From Richelia sp. SL_2_1 (GTDB taxonomy: Bacteria; Cyanobacteriota; Cyanobacteriia; Cyanobacteriales; Nostocaceae): DNA of 64,000 bases. This document shows, piece by piece, positions 9,375-18,433 of the stretch. The notes below the pieces were generated by a model. It worked only from the letters and a program-made list of their open reading frames with translations, was not told the origin of the DNA and ran no database searches. The first letter of the stretch is position 1, and each line of letters starts with the position of its first letter. The DNA lies in contig JAAUSO010000018.1 in the NCBI GenBank assembly GCA_012033205.1, positions 1 through 64,000 on the forward strand. The letters run 5' to 3'. The translations under genes were made by a program, and so were the position numbers.

Positions 9375-9569
9375 TACGAAATATTGTGAATACTGGATAT
9401 TTATAGTAATTGCGTACTATTTTCTCCAGGTGTATGTTTTATTCCTACATCTACCTAAAGAAATAATTGAGAAAGTATAAAGTTAGACCAAGGTATTGCG
9501 GTGTATAATTTTTAATGGTAATAACTGCTGACAGTTAGAACACCCCTTGTTTTTCCGCAATCTCCTTTC
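9375..9569 (+). promoter_or_regulatory. Upstream region of the NACHT gene
   Basis: About 195 AT-rich bases before ATG 9570, with no reading frame. It must contain the NACHT gene promoter unless that gene is dead, but I see no convincing -35/-10 pair. There is no strong Shine-Dalgarno sequence at the start (CAATCTCCTTTC precedes the ATG). Confidence 0.25.
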
Positions 9570-12206
9570 ATGAGCTTAATTAATCTGGATTTGCTGTTTA
9601 ATGCAATTAGTGGCATCGCTCAACCTGTAATTAAGGAAAAGGTTCAGCGTAATGAGACTGTGATTAAATTACTAAAGCAGTTTAAAATTGACCCAGAACA
9701 TCCACCAGGAGATTTTAGCGGGGTTTACGCTTACACTCTTGTAGAATATGGTGTTGGTAAACCAAAGCCGATGCTGGAGTTGTTTCGTCAGCAGGAAATT
9801 AAAGCAGCTTTTCGCAAAGCATTTGACCACAATAACCCTTCAATATTGCTGTCTGAGGTAGATGCTTTTGTTGATGCTTATGCTGTGGGTGATGAAATCA
9901 AAGCTTTGAGAATTGATATTAAGCGGGAAATTGCAGCGTTTTATATTGTGTTTTCTCAAGTAGCTAAACGAACTCGCAATCCAGCAGATACGATGATGAG
10001 CCAACAAATTGGTTCTTTACATACAAGTATTTCGAGTATTCAGGAACAACTTGAGAGAATGCCAACTCTCGAAGGTATTCGTACAGAAATAGCTAGATTA
10101 GCAGCACCAAATTACCCAGCATTACGCGAAAATAATGTAGAGACGTTGTATACAACGTCTTTGCAAGATGAAAACCAATGCAGAGCCATAGCATTAGCCC
10201 AACAGATGCGCGGCTGGTTTGAAACTTTGGGTTACAGCTTTGAAAATCATGAAGTTTGGGCAGAAGAATATTTTGAATTTATCATCAATATTTCTGTAAG
10301 GCGTAGTTTTGACCGCATTCTTGTACGGGGAATTGCTGGAGAAATTGGTCTTAGCGATGTAATGGCTTTGCGTTCTTCGGTGCAGGAACAAAAAACTGAT
10401 GAAGGTTGGTTGGTGACTACTCGTCGAATTTCTAGAGCAGCGCGTGATGAGGTTAAGAAGGAAGAAAACCGTTTTCTTGATTGTTTTACTTTTGACGAAC
10501 TGATTGACCTTGATGCTGATTTTAGCGGTTATGTTAATTGGTTGGAAACGGAAATTCAACGCCGCAAAGTTGATACTAAGTATGTACCATTGGCTTGTAC
10601 TAAAGAAGAACTCGATCCAATTACTAAACAACGCATCGGTGTCAGCCGTTATGAGGAAGAAGACGGTTGGATTGATGGCTACATTGATTTATGGTTGGAT
10701 GACCCCGTAAAAGAGCATATTTCTATACTGGGAGAATTCGGTACTGGTAAAACTTGGTTTGCTTTCCACTATGCTTGGACTGCATTACAGCGCTACAAAG
10801 ATGCTCAAAAAAGAGGTTTAGAGCGTCCCCGTTTACCTGTAGTAATCACATTGCGTGACTTTGCAAAAGCTTTGAATGTAGAGAACGTTTTAGCGGGGTT
10901 CTTTTTTACTCAGCATAATATCCGTATAAATAGCGATGTATTCGACCAGTTGAACCGCATGGGTAAGCTGCTGCTAATTTTTGACGGTTTTGATGAAATG
11001 GCTGCAAAAGTTGACCGTCAGCAGATGATTAATAATTTCTGGGAATTGGCTAAGGTTGTGGTTCCCGGTGCAAAGGTGATTTTAACTTGTCGCACCGAAC
11101 ATTTTCCGGAAGCTCAAGAAGGACGGGCTTTACTTAACGCAGAGTTACAAGCTTCTACTAAAAACTTAACCGGAGAAACACCCCAGTTTGAAGTGTTGGA
11201 ACTGGAGAAATTCAACGACGAGCAAATAAAACAAGTATTGTTACACCAAGCAGAAGCTGCAACGGTTGACCAAGTGATGGGCAATCCGCAATTATTAGAC
11301 TTGGCACGTCGTCCGGTGATGACCGATTTAATTTTAGAAGCTTTACCAGATATTGAAGCGGGTAAACCTGTGGATATGTCGCGGGTTTATTTGTATGCAG
11401 TGCGGCGAAAAATGGAGCGGGATATCAAAGCCGAACGCACGTTTACTTCTTTGGCAGATAAACTGTATTTCTTGTGCGAACTATCTTGGGAAATGCTTTT
11501 AAACGACCAAATGAGCATTAATTATAAGTTGTTTCCCGATCGGATTCGTCGCTTATTTGGTTCTATGGTGCAAGAACAAAATGACTTGGATCATTGGCAT
11601 TACGACATGATGGGGCAGACAATGCTGATTCGTAATGCTAATGGGGATTATACTCCCGCTCATCGTTCTTTGTTAGAGTTTTTTGTTGCGTATAAATTTG
11701 CGGCTGAATTGGGAGCTTTGGCTGGGGATTTTACGGAATTAGCTTCTTCACAATCTTGTTTGGATGTGGCTGCTGCACCTACTGAATATACTTGGTCTGG
11801 TTATTTTGAGCGGAAGTTGGATAATTCAGGAAATTGTATTGCGATTTCTTCATTAAAAGGATTTACTGAAGAATCTTTGGAGAAATTGAGAGAAACTTTT
11901 GGGCGATCGCCATTAACGAAAGCGGTGATGGATTTGATGTTGGGGATGGTGGGGGATAATGAAGCGCTGGTTAAAGTTATTGAATTGACGCGGGGGAGAA
12001 GTGAGGATGAAGTTGGTTATGTTGGGGGGAATGCGGCGACTTTGGCGGTGAAGATTGATAAAACCAGTTTGGAGGGGCGAGATTTTAGTGGTGTAGTAGT
12101 TAAGAGTGGGGATTTTCGGATGCTAGTTTGTATAATGTTAATTTTACTAGAGCGAAATTTTCTGATTCAACTTTTAGTAAAGATTTGGGTTATGTTCACG
12201 AAATAG
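9570..12206 (+). CDS. NACHT-domain STAND NTPase (front part of a split NACHT-WD40 protein)
   Basis: 878 residues. Residues 1-200 are helical. Residues 200-330 form an alpha/beta domain ([15 protein letters not shown] ... [17 protein letters not shown]) that looks like a divergent restriction-endonuclease fold, without a convincing catalytic set. The NACHT core has Walker A GEFGTGKT (Lys394) and Walker [10 protein letters not shown] (Asp472). Pentapeptide-like sequence ([17 protein letters not shown]) begins at the end. After DFR at about 12,120 the frame leaves the expected path; adding one G to GG at 12,118-12,119 gives [12 protein letters not shown] and joins the WD40 gene. STAND proteins of this layout are sensors, often in phage defence or programmed death. 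Confidence 0.85.
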   Translation: MSLINLDLLFNAISGIAQPVIKEKVQRNETVIKLLKQFKIDPEHPPGDFSGVYAYTLVEYGVGKPKPMLELFRQQEIKAAFRKAFDHNNPSILLSEVDAFVDAYAVGDEIKALRIDIKREIAAFYIVFSQVAKRTRNPADTMMSQQIGSLHTSISSIQEQLERMPTLEGIRTEIARLAAPNYPALRENNVETLYTTSLQDENQCRAIALAQQMRGWFETLGYSFENHEVWAEEYFEFIINISVRRSFDRILVRGIAGEIGLSDVMALRSSVQEQKTDEGWLVTTRRISRAARDEVKKEENRFLDCFTFDELIDLDADFSGYVNWLETEIQRRKVDTKYVPLACTKEELDPITKQRIGVSRYEEEDGWIDGYIDLWLDDPVKEHISILGEFGTGKTWFAFHYAWTALQRYKDAQKRGLERPRLPVVITLRDFAKALNVENVLAGFFFTQHNIRINSDVFDQLNRMGKLLLIFDGFDEMAAKVDRQQMINNFWELAKVVVPGAKVILTCRTEHFPEAQEGRALLNAELQASTKNLTGETPQFEVLELEKFNDEQIKQVLLHQAEAATVDQVMGNPQLLDLARRPVMTDLILEALPDIEAGKPVDMSRVYLYAVRRKMERDIKAERTFTSLADKLYFLCELSWEMLLNDQMSINYKLFPDRIRRLFGSMVQEQNDLDHWHYDMMGQTMLIRNANGDYTPAHRSLLEFFVAYKFAAELGALAGDFTELASSQSCLDVAAAPTEYTWSGYFERKLDNSGNCIAISSLKGFTEESLEKLRETFGRSPLTKAVMDLMLGMVGDNEALVKVIELTRGRSEDEVGYVGGNAATLAVKIDKTSLEGRDFSGVVVKSGDFRMLVCIMLILLERNFLIQLLVKIWVMFTK

Positions 12207-14032
12207 CATTTAGCCCTGATGGTAAGTTATTCGCAACGGGGGATGATTTTGGAACAGTCTATTTGTGGGAAGTTGGCAGCGGGAAAGAAATTCTTACTTT
12301 CAAAGGGCATACTGATTGGTTAGATGCGATCACATTTAGTCCTGACGGCAAAATACTTGCTAGCGCTAGCGAAGACCAAACGATAAAGTTATGGGATACT
12401 GTCACAGGTAAATGTATAAATACTCTACTAGGACATACTAGTCGAATATTTTCAATTGCTTTTAGTCCTGCAAACCGGATATTAGCCAGTAGTAGCCGAG
12501 ATAAAATGATCAAGTTGTGGGATATTGACACGGGTGTATGCCTGAAAACTTTTGAGGCACATACTAGCATGATATTTACAATTGCCTTTAGCCCGAACGG
12601 AAAGATTTTGGCTAGTGGTGGTTATGACAAAACTGTAAAGCTATGGGACATTGACTCAGATAGATGTTTTAATATTCTTCATGGTCATACTGATGCAATA
12701 CTCTCAATAGCTTTTAATCCAGATTGTGACATTTTAGTTAGCAGTAGCCGTGATCAAACAATAAAGCTATGGGACATTGATACAGGCAGATGTCTCAACA
12801 CTTTACAAGAATATACTCACAGAATAGTCTCAGTCGCTTTCAGTTCTAAAGGTCTTATATTTTCTGGTTACGATTATGGCAGAGGATTAACGGTATGGAA
12901 TCTTAGTGGTAATAAATGCTTACAAATCTTCCACGGAAAAACAGAGTGGGTGATTTCAACTGCTTTAAGTTTGGACGGTGAGATGTTAGCTAGTTGCAGT
13001 AGTAACGGATTAATTCAACTTTGGAATACGAATACTGGTAAGTGCTTAAATACTTTATATACAGGTACTGTTCCAATAAAATCGCTTGTCCTTAGTCCAA
13101 ACAATAAGATACTTGCTAACGGTAGTGGTAAAGCAATACGAATATGGAACATTAGTAAAAGTGAGTGCTTGAGAACATTACAAGCACATACGAGTTCGAT
13201 TTTGACGACTGCTTTTAGCATAGATGGTGAAATGCTTGCTAGTGGCAGTAAAGACAAAACGGTAAGGTTATGGGATGTTCGCACTGGTGAATGCCTAAAA
13301 GCCTTAGAACATGATAACTGGGTTCGTTCGGTTATTTTTAGCTTCGATAATAAAACACTTATCACTGCGAGTGACAAAATAATCAGGTTATGGAACATTG
13401 CTAGCAGCCAATGTATTAAAAATTTTGAAGGACATAATGGTAGAGTCGCAATAATTACTCGTAGTTTAGATGGTAAAACGCTAGCTAGTGGGAGTTTTGA
13501 CCGCACGGTTAGATTGTGGGATATTGGTACTGGTAACTGTTTAAATACATTGCGCGGACATACTGATCCAGTAAGCTCAGTTGCTCTTAGCCCGGATGGG
13601 CAGCTACTCGCTAGTGCTGGTTATGACCGTACAATAATGCTGTGGGATATTGCCAGTGGTAAGCTTTTAAATGTCTTACAAGGTCATGATAGTAAGATAT
13701 GGTCGATTGTTTTTAGTCCAGATAGTAAAATTTTTGCTAGCAGCAGTTATGACTGTACAATAAGATTTTGGAATACTCGCAATGGTGAATGCTTCAAAGT
13801 TTTGCGAGGTCATGATAGTTCGGTTAACTCAGTTGCTTTTGAACTTAATGGTCAAACTCTAATTAGTGGTAGTGATGATAGCACAATTAAATTTTGGGAC
13901 ATCAAAACCGGCGAATGTCTTAAAACCCTAAAGAGCGATCGCCCTTATGAAAATATGAACATCACAGGTATCAAAGGCTTAACTGATGCCGAAATTTCCA
14001 CCCTCAAAGCATTGGGTGCAGTTGAAAACTAA
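12128..14032 (+). CDS. WD40-repeat protein, 14 repeats (rear part of a split NACHT-WD40 protein)
   Basis: 634 codons from TTG 12,128, with no initiator or Shine-Dalgarno that convinces. After a short pentapeptide-like start ([15 protein letters not shown]), 14 WD40 repeats can be counted, enough for two seven-bladed propellers; typical units read HTxxIxSIAFSPxG-ILASxSxDxTIKLWDI. The end, [20 protein letters not shown], is the usual tail of cyanobacterial NACHT-WD40 proteins. It overlaps the NACHT frame by 79 bases in a different phase. The propellers would be the ligand sensor. If the 1-base deletion is real, sensor and switch are separated and the gene is probably dead, unless both parts associate. 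Confidence 0.85.
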   Translation: MYNVNFTRAKFSDSTFSKDLGYVHEIAFSPDGKLFATGDDFGTVYLWEVGSGKEILTFKGHTDWLDAITFSPDGKILASASEDQTIKLWDTVTGKCINTLLGHTSRIFSIAFSPANRILASSSRDKMIKLWDIDTGVCLKTFEAHTSMIFTIAFSPNGKILASGGYDKTVKLWDIDSDRCFNILHGHTDAILSIAFNPDCDILVSSSRDQTIKLWDIDTGRCLNTLQEYTHRIVSVAFSSKGLIFSGYDYGRGLTVWNLSGNKCLQIFHGKTEWVISTALSLDGEMLASCSSNGLIQLWNTNTGKCLNTLYTGTVPIKSLVLSPNNKILANGSGKAIRIWNISKSECLRTLQAHTSSILTTAFSIDGEMLASGSKDKTVRLWDVRTGECLKALEHDNWVRSVIFSFDNKTLITASDKIIRLWNIASSQCIKNFEGHNGRVAIITRSLDGKTLASGSFDRTVRLWDIGTGNCLNTLRGHTDPVSSVALSPDGQLLASAGYDRTIMLWDIASGKLLNVLQGHDSKIWSIVFSPDSKIFASSSYDCTIRFWNTRNGECFKVLRGHDSSVNSVAFELNGQTLISGSDDSTIKFWDIKTGECLKTLKSDRPYENMNITGIKGLTDAEISTLKALGAVEN

Positions 14033-14115
14033 ATAAACCTTTCACATCCAGTTAAAACCAAGCTGAATCATCGCAATCACCCATCAAGTCTTTAATTTCA
14101 CAATAATACTGATAA

Positions 14116-14445
14116 TCAAATTCCAATTGTTTCAAATCGATATCTAATACTAAATTCTGTGTATTGAGTAAAAATTATTATTTGTTTATAACCTTGTTGT
14201 TTGATTCGCTGGAGTTGTTGGCGTAATATTTGAGCTTTGGTATCCACTGGTAATTTTTGGACTTGTTTTAATAAAAATTCTAATTCGCGTACTTCTTCGG
14301 CTTGTAATGCTTCTGTTTCTAATTTGTTGGCTTGTTCGACATCCATTGTTTCGTCAGATGTTTCATCGTCGGAGATATTTTCTTCGTTGAGTTCGAGTTG
14401 AGAATTGCGGTTTTTAAGAGTGATAAATCGCTGATTAAGAGTTTT
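14116..14445 (-). pseudogene. Helicase fragment (SNF2/DEAD type, start of helicase C domain)
   Basis: The open frame follows directly on the stop of the DUF1524 piece and contains an acidic stretch, a helix (EVRELEFLLKQVQKLPVDTK) and QRIKQQGYKQIIIFTQYTEF, the start of the second RecA domain in SNF2-like helicases (motif IV: QxxIFTQY). It then stops at 14,116. The first RecA domain and motifs V-VI are missing. It is the last piece of a minus-strand series of defence genes and could be part of the same lost operon. Confidence 0.55.
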
Positions 14446-15036
14446 TTATAAAGCATCAGTTTGAATCATAAAGCTAAATTTTTCTACAATTAATTTTTGT
14501 CTGGCTGCAATAAAATCTTCATAGTTTTCTATTTTCCACAGTTCTCGATATTTGGGAATTAAATGTAAATTTAAATAATCATCATCTTGATCAGCAAACC
14601 ACTTTTCAGGGGGAATGTCTCTCTTACCACCAGCGCCATTTTCTTTGGCAGTTAGTAACATACAATTAGCAATTTGATTTCGTTCAAAAGTCTTATATTT
14701 AAGGATGTCCTTTCGATTTGTATTTGGGTTGATTGTTTTAACTTGTCGCAGCAGAGATTGAGGAAAAATATGGTCTATTTGTGGTAAGTTGGCTTGATAG
14801 GCTGGATGGTAATTAAAGCTTTGATACCATAAATTAAAGTATAAATGGATATATTTTGACGAATAATTCTGTCTTAAAATACTATTTTCAGTAATTTCTA
14901 AATTCCTACCATCGGCACGAATGACACTAAATAACTGTTTGACATCAAATTCTTGATTTTCTTTGATTTTTCTAGTTAATTTATCAATTAATTTATCGGG
15001 ATTACCGCTGAAAGCACCAGTCAATAAAGTTCTCAA
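14446..15036 (-). pseudogene. GmrSD-like nuclease, C-terminal DUF1524 (HNH) part
   Basis: 196 codons. The order IDHIFPQSLL, RNQIANCMLLTAKEN and GGKRDIPPEKWF is that of the DUF1524 His-Me nuclease domain that follows DUF262 in GmrSD-type enzymes (HxxP with a downstream Asn). There is no good start: the frame continues upstream as KKWSNVEQLDTYILRTLL and joins the DUF262 piece if one A is added to the A6 run at about 15,070. So it is the rear part of one enzyme of about 555 residues. GmrSD enzymes cut modified phage DNA. Confidence 0.75.
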
Positions 15037-15047
15037 AATATAAGTAT

Positions 15048-16124
15048 CTAACTGCTCAACATTAGACCATTTTTTGGATGATGATAGCGGAAGTAAATAA
15101 TTGGAATTAATGCTAAGTAAGAAGGAAGCGCTTTATCAGTCCGTAGAAAAGTTTTACCTAGTAGGAAATCTTTTACATCTTTGATGGCATTAGCTATAGT
15201 ATCCCAGTTTTTGATAATCTCTTCTCTGGTGACTCCATCTCTAAACTTATTAACATCATACTGCGCTCCTTTATCAAGTAGAGTAATGCAGGTTTTTAAA
15301 ACAAAATCTCTGGTAAAACTATAACCATTCCGATTCAGTTCATCAATTAAATCTTCTAATTCTTCATCAGCAACATCCCAACTAGATGTCAGCAAAGAAA
15401 ATAGTAAATCGGATTTACCTAATTGAGTTCCCCCAGAATTAGCTCTAATAAAAATTTCAACGACATCTTCTTCGTTGTAAGCTTCTGGATTATCTACGCT
15501 ATCCAATTCTTGATATATAATAAAATCTACGCTACAAAACTGTTTGACAGTCCGAGCAATATTTTTGCGGATGCGTCTTTTATCTTCTTTAGTTAATTCT
15601 GTGTCGCTGTATTCAATAATATTTTCAGCAATCTCATCAAATGTTTCATAATTAAAAACAATCTCTTTGAACTTAATCCAAGGAAATTTAGCTGTATTGG
15701 AATTGATAAATCTAAATTGGTAACGAATATCTTCCGGTGCAACTAAATCACCACTTAGCACATTAAAAAATAGTTCTTTCTTTTCGTAACTACCTTTTAA
15801 GCCGATAAACAAACTTTGTAAGCGTTGTTGTCCATCCAAAACCAATAGCTTCGTCTGACTATTTTCTGAAACATAAAAATCAGAAAGTTTCAAACTTTGT
15901 TTATAATGGTCAATAAATTTACGACATTTGATTTTTGAATTTGTCCGCCAAACTAAGAGAGTGCTGATGGGATATTCGCGCATAATCGAATCAAATAACC
16001 GCTCGATTTGTTCCTCAGTCCACACAAAAGGACGTTGAATATTCGGCAACCAAAAACCACCGTCTTTTTCTTCATTATTGAGGTAGTTGACTATTTTACG
16101 AATCGTTTCTTTTTGGTTTTTCAT
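15048..16124 (-). pseudogene. GmrSD-like nuclease, N-terminal DUF262 part
   Basis: 358 codons from ATG 16,124. DUF262 (ParB-like nucleotidase fold) is shown by IQRPFVWTEEQIERLFDSI (residues 29-47) and the signature DGQQR (97-101) in LLVLDGQQRLQSLF. In GmrS this domain binds and hydrolyses NTP to license cleavage. The frame ends HHPKNGLMLSS after a 1-base loss in the run CCAAAAAATGG; in the next frame the protein continues into the DUF1524 domain. The start fits family N-termini. A type IV restriction role is likely for the intact ancestor; here it is split. Confidence 0.78.
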
Positions 16125-16147
16125 GATTTAATTTATTGTAGTCAGCC

Positions 16148-16194
16148 AGGGATTGAAATCCCTGTCTCATCGCTAAAGTCCTCTAAAGAGGACT
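16148..16194 (+). repeat. Pair of cyanobacterial palindromes upstream of the DUF262 gene
   Basis: Two adjacent hairpins: AGGGAT/ATCCCT (16,148-16,163) and AGTCCTCT/AGAGGACT (16,177-16,194). The whole block (CAGGGATTGAAATCCCTG ... AAGTCCTCTAAAGAGGACT) is a familiar dispersed intergenic repeat in Nostocales. It sits between the DUF499-like stub and the DUF262 start and may mark the site where the operon was deleted. Confidence 0.55.
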
Positions 16195-16211
16195 AAGTAA
16201 GTGTGAAATTA

Positions 16212-16373
16212 TTACCTATTTTCTTTTATATGAAAAAACTTATTTGGTAAAAAATATTCTAATGGTGCCGTACCATTGATAACCTGAGCCAAATCTGCGG
16301 CAAAATCAGACTCTCGAATATTCCCCTCTAATATGTCGGGACGAGGGCTACAAATTTCAAATAAGGTTTTCAT
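16212..16373 (-). pseudogene. N-terminal stub of a DUF499-like ATPase
   Basis: A 53-residue frame: MKTLFEICSPRPDILEGN, RESDFAADLAQVINGTAPLE, YFLPNKFF, then a short unrelated end and a stop. This N-terminal pattern (LF-IC-PRPD-LEG--xESDFAADL-QV--G-AP-EY--P--FF) is what I know from DUF499 ATPases that belong to large phage-defence/restriction loci. The proteins normally exceed 900 residues, so almost all is lost. It lies between the XRE regulator and the DUF262 gene in the same direction. Confidence 0.45.
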
Positions 16374-16444
16374 TGCATTCTTTTCTTCCCTAGTTTCAGA
16401 AACTCTACCTTAAAACAGCAATTACCTTTGAGCATTCCCCGAAA

Positions 16445-16648
16445 TCAATCAGATAAATACTTCGTCAGTAATTCTTTTCCGTGACTACCAAGTTCTAAGA
16501 GTTTCTCTTCGATGTTTTTTGAAGCTAGACGCGAGGGTTTCGTGCGACCATTCTCGCATCGATTGACAGTAGAAAAAGTGACACCAATTACCGAGGCAAA
16601 TTCTTCTTGAGAAAGTCCTAATTCTTGGCGTATATCACGGATAAGCAT
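16445..16648 (-). CDS. Small XRE-family (HTH) regulator
   Basis: 67 residues. MLIRDIRQELGLSQEEFASV and IGVTFSTVNRCENGRTKPS form a complete helix-turn-helix of the Cro/CI type. The remaining 25 residues are a helical tail. Single-domain HTH proteins of this sort often lead restriction or defence operons and set their timing. The next minus-strand frame is the DUF499-like stub 71 bases downstream, so it probably regulated that operon. It looks intact. Confidence 0.8.
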   Translation of the reverse strand: MLIRDIRQELGLSQEEFASVIGVTFSTVNRCENGRTKPSRLASKNIEEKLLELGSHGKELLTKYLSD

Positions 16649-17011
16649 TCCACATTATTTTGGCTGTGAAAGCACCAAGATGGGAGACTTATTCATGTAT
16701 TTTTTATTGCACTTGCTATATACAAAGCTATACCCAATATTTTAAATCGTCAATAGAAATACTGATACTGTTATAAGGATATTTTAAACTTTACTCGCAG
16801 AATATTCTTGTGATTGCGTAGGAATCAATGTATAAACTAGATTACAGAAATTCTTACTATTTTAAATACATTTACTAAAAATATTTATGCAACGCCTTTT
16901 TATCTTTATAAAACAATTAGTACTGTCATACTTAGATTCGATGATTGTTGAATTAATTGCGATTAATTATATTCTCTAGAAATTATCTTCTTCATTGAAA
17001 GCTTGATTACG
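16649..17011. other. AT-rich region without genes
   Basis: About 360 bases with no convincing frame on either strand. It includes the upstream side of the XRE gene, so that promoter should lie here, but no clear box was identified. Confidence 0.4.
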
Positions 17012-17050
17012 CAGGGCAAACGCATCTTAAATTAAGATGCGTTTGCCCTG
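17012..17050. repeat. Perfect 19-bp inverted repeat
   Basis: Bases 17,012-17,030 (CAGGGCAAACGCATCTTAA) and 17,032-17,050 are exact reverse complements with one base between. The arms could be the two ends of a small excised or collapsed insertion element, or a palindromic mini-element. The stop of the adjoining transposase remnant lies inside it, so it interrupts that gene. Confidence 0.75.
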
Positions 17051-17215
17051 TCTCTTAATTGGAGATATTATTCCTAAATGTAAATATTTAAAACATTCAT
17101 AATTTCTTACTTCTTTAAATAAGTCTTTATACTCATCACAATATTCATCTATTACGCACACGGTTGAATGCGCATCTCCCGCCAAATGTTTAATAATTTG
17201 TAGCTCTACATCCAT
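17027..17215 (-). pseudogene. N-terminal remnant of an IS701/IS4-like transposase
   Basis: 62 codons: MDVELQIIKHLAGDAHSTVC, then LFKEVRNYECFKYLHLGIIS and PIKR. The pattern (NYECFKYLHLGIISPIKR) is that of the N-terminus of DDE transposases of the IS701 group in cyanobacteria. After KR the frame runs into the 19-bp inverted repeat and stops. The DDE catalytic domain is missing. Confidence 0.5.
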
Positions 17216-17217
17216 TG

Positions 17218-17364
17218 CTATACCTTACTTGTAGAGTTTTTTATTTTTATTCCTTTAATAATCGGAAAGTGACAGAAGAGGGCTAGGATAAGAAATGCTG
17301 TATTACAGCGAGTTGTAACGCGATAACAGTATCCTGGTTGAAAGTCGCGCTTTGGTCGTGACAT
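17218..17364 (-). pseudogene. Second N-terminal remnant of a REP-associated transposase
   Basis: From ATG 17,364 the frame reads MSRPKRDFQPGYC, then YRVTTRCN, and then drifts into unrelated sequence. It is the counterpart of the remnant at 2450-2617, again placed upstream of, and divergent from, a CHAT/AAA gene copy (17,511). Only about 21 residues match. Confidence 0.5.
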
Positions 17365-17385
17365 AAAAAATATTGGTTTAAGATT

Positions 17386-17439
17386 CCCGACTTCTGTGGT
17401 TCGTCTCAAATCTGACGACAAGCATCGTTAGAAGTCGGG
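17386..17439. repeat. REP-like palindrome beside the transposase remnant
   Basis: CCCGACTTCT (17,386-17,395) and AGAAGTCGGG (17,430-17,439) form a 10-bp stem around a 34-base loop. Such CCCGACTTCT palindromes are dispersed in cyanobacterial genomes. Its place directly before the Y1 remnant start fits a REP/RAYT pair. It is absent from the equivalent place near 2620, so it was inserted after the duplication or lost there. Confidence 0.5.
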
Positions 17440-17510
17440 GATATTCTGGGAGTTCGCATCGCTTGACATAAAAAATATTAGAACACCAATCATTAATCGA
17501 CTCACAGCGT

Positions 17511-18060
17511 ATGAACCGCAAAAAAATTCTAATTTTAACTGCGAATCCTAGCAATACCCAACCATTACGTTTAAATGAAGAAGTCCGAGAAATTAAAAGT
17601 GCTTGGGAACGCTCATTAAAGAGAGAACAATTTGAAATTATCGTTTAAGAAGCTGTACGTACCAAAGAATTAAGGCTTTGTTAACTCATAAACCTCAAAT
17701 ACTTCACTTTTCTGGACATGGTTGTAACGCCATAGAATTAGAAAATATTCCCGAACATTTAACACCTGTGTTTCGGAACAGTAGCCTCATGATTTAACTT
17801 TAGAACAATTTTTGAAGGTTGCGCCAACTGACGAAGGATTATTTGGAGACTTTTTGTACCACTATCTTTTAGTTTTGGAAGATGACAAATTTTTGAAAAC
17901 AGCAATGCAACAAGTAATTCAAAGTGATGTTCCCGTCAAAATAGATTCAGTACAAGCCTTTAAATTGCGTAGCATGGGACTAATTGAATCCAAAGGAAAT
18001 GAAGTACAATCCCTTTGTAATTTATATCGTCTTTATTTTCAAGAACACCTATCTGATTGA
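17511..18060 (+). pseudogene. Deleted copy of the CHAT/AAA protease gene
   Basis: The first 50 codons and the 50 bases before them nearly match 2618-2820, and the last 82 codons (17,812-18,060) match the C-terminus of the gene at 2668. Between them, GAA became TAA (stop near 17,646), a frame-shifting loss follows, and two deletions removed the CHAT catalytic Cys region and almost all the ATPase. The joints fall in short shared sequence: CATGG/GGTTGTAAC near 17,720 and CTCATGATTTAACT near 17,790. The copy is about 550 bases against 1641. It is not functional. Confidence 0.88.
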
Positions 18061-18062
18061 TT

Positions 18063-18240
18063 ACAGAAATACTAAATTGGTGTTGTGGTAAACCATAAGT
18101 ACCCCATTCTTCATGAAGTCCGTATTCCGAATTATACTGCTTGGGTAAAATTGCATGACGTAATAAGTCTTCAAAACAAACTCTAAGAGGCTTTGAATCA
18201 CCTCCATTTTCAACAAAATTATTTTGTTAAATTGACAAAT
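18063..18240 (-). pseudogene. Unassigned minus-strand coding remnant
   Basis: Read on the minus strand, this stretch gives GGDSKPLRVCFEDLLRHAIL and then PKQYNSEYGLHEEWGTYGLP, which looks like real protein. There is no start or stop of its own: the frame runs into the 3' end of the CHAT remnant. A competing 50-codon frame from an ATG exists in another phase. I do not recognise the family. Confidence 0.3.
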
Positions 18241-18433
18241 AATTAGTTAATGTACAAAAAGGAGTAATCAAAGCATATAGTCAGCAAGACTATCAGCGCA
18301 GGCTCGTTATTCTCTTGAAAGATTTCGGTGGAGAATCTATCGAAAGATGGATGCGGCAGCAACCAAGCTTTTGTAATATAACCTTATCCAAATTTATTAC
18401 GATTAGCAATCAATATCACAGATATTTTGGGCA
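18241..18433 (+). other. Joint before the histidine kinase, with a short coding-like piece
   Basis: From about 18,262 one frame reads GVIKAYSQQDYQRRLVILLK and continues to WMRQQPSFC before losing sense; it may be another gene fragment. The kinase frame has a stop at 18,404-18,406 and no ATG start near 18,434, so this is where its missing front part was cut off. Confidence 0.3.

Noticed and set aside
10194-10631. 145-codon minus-strand frame inside the NACHT gene
   Set aside because: Lies fully inside a recognised coding region and has no recognisable motif.
13015-13506. 163-codon minus-strand frame inside the WD40 gene
   Set aside because: Periodic repeat in the opposite strand reflects the WD40 repeats, not a real protein.
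16148-16194. Palindromes considered as a terminator of the defence operon
   Set aside because: No T run, and the block is a dispersed repeat found in many contexts.
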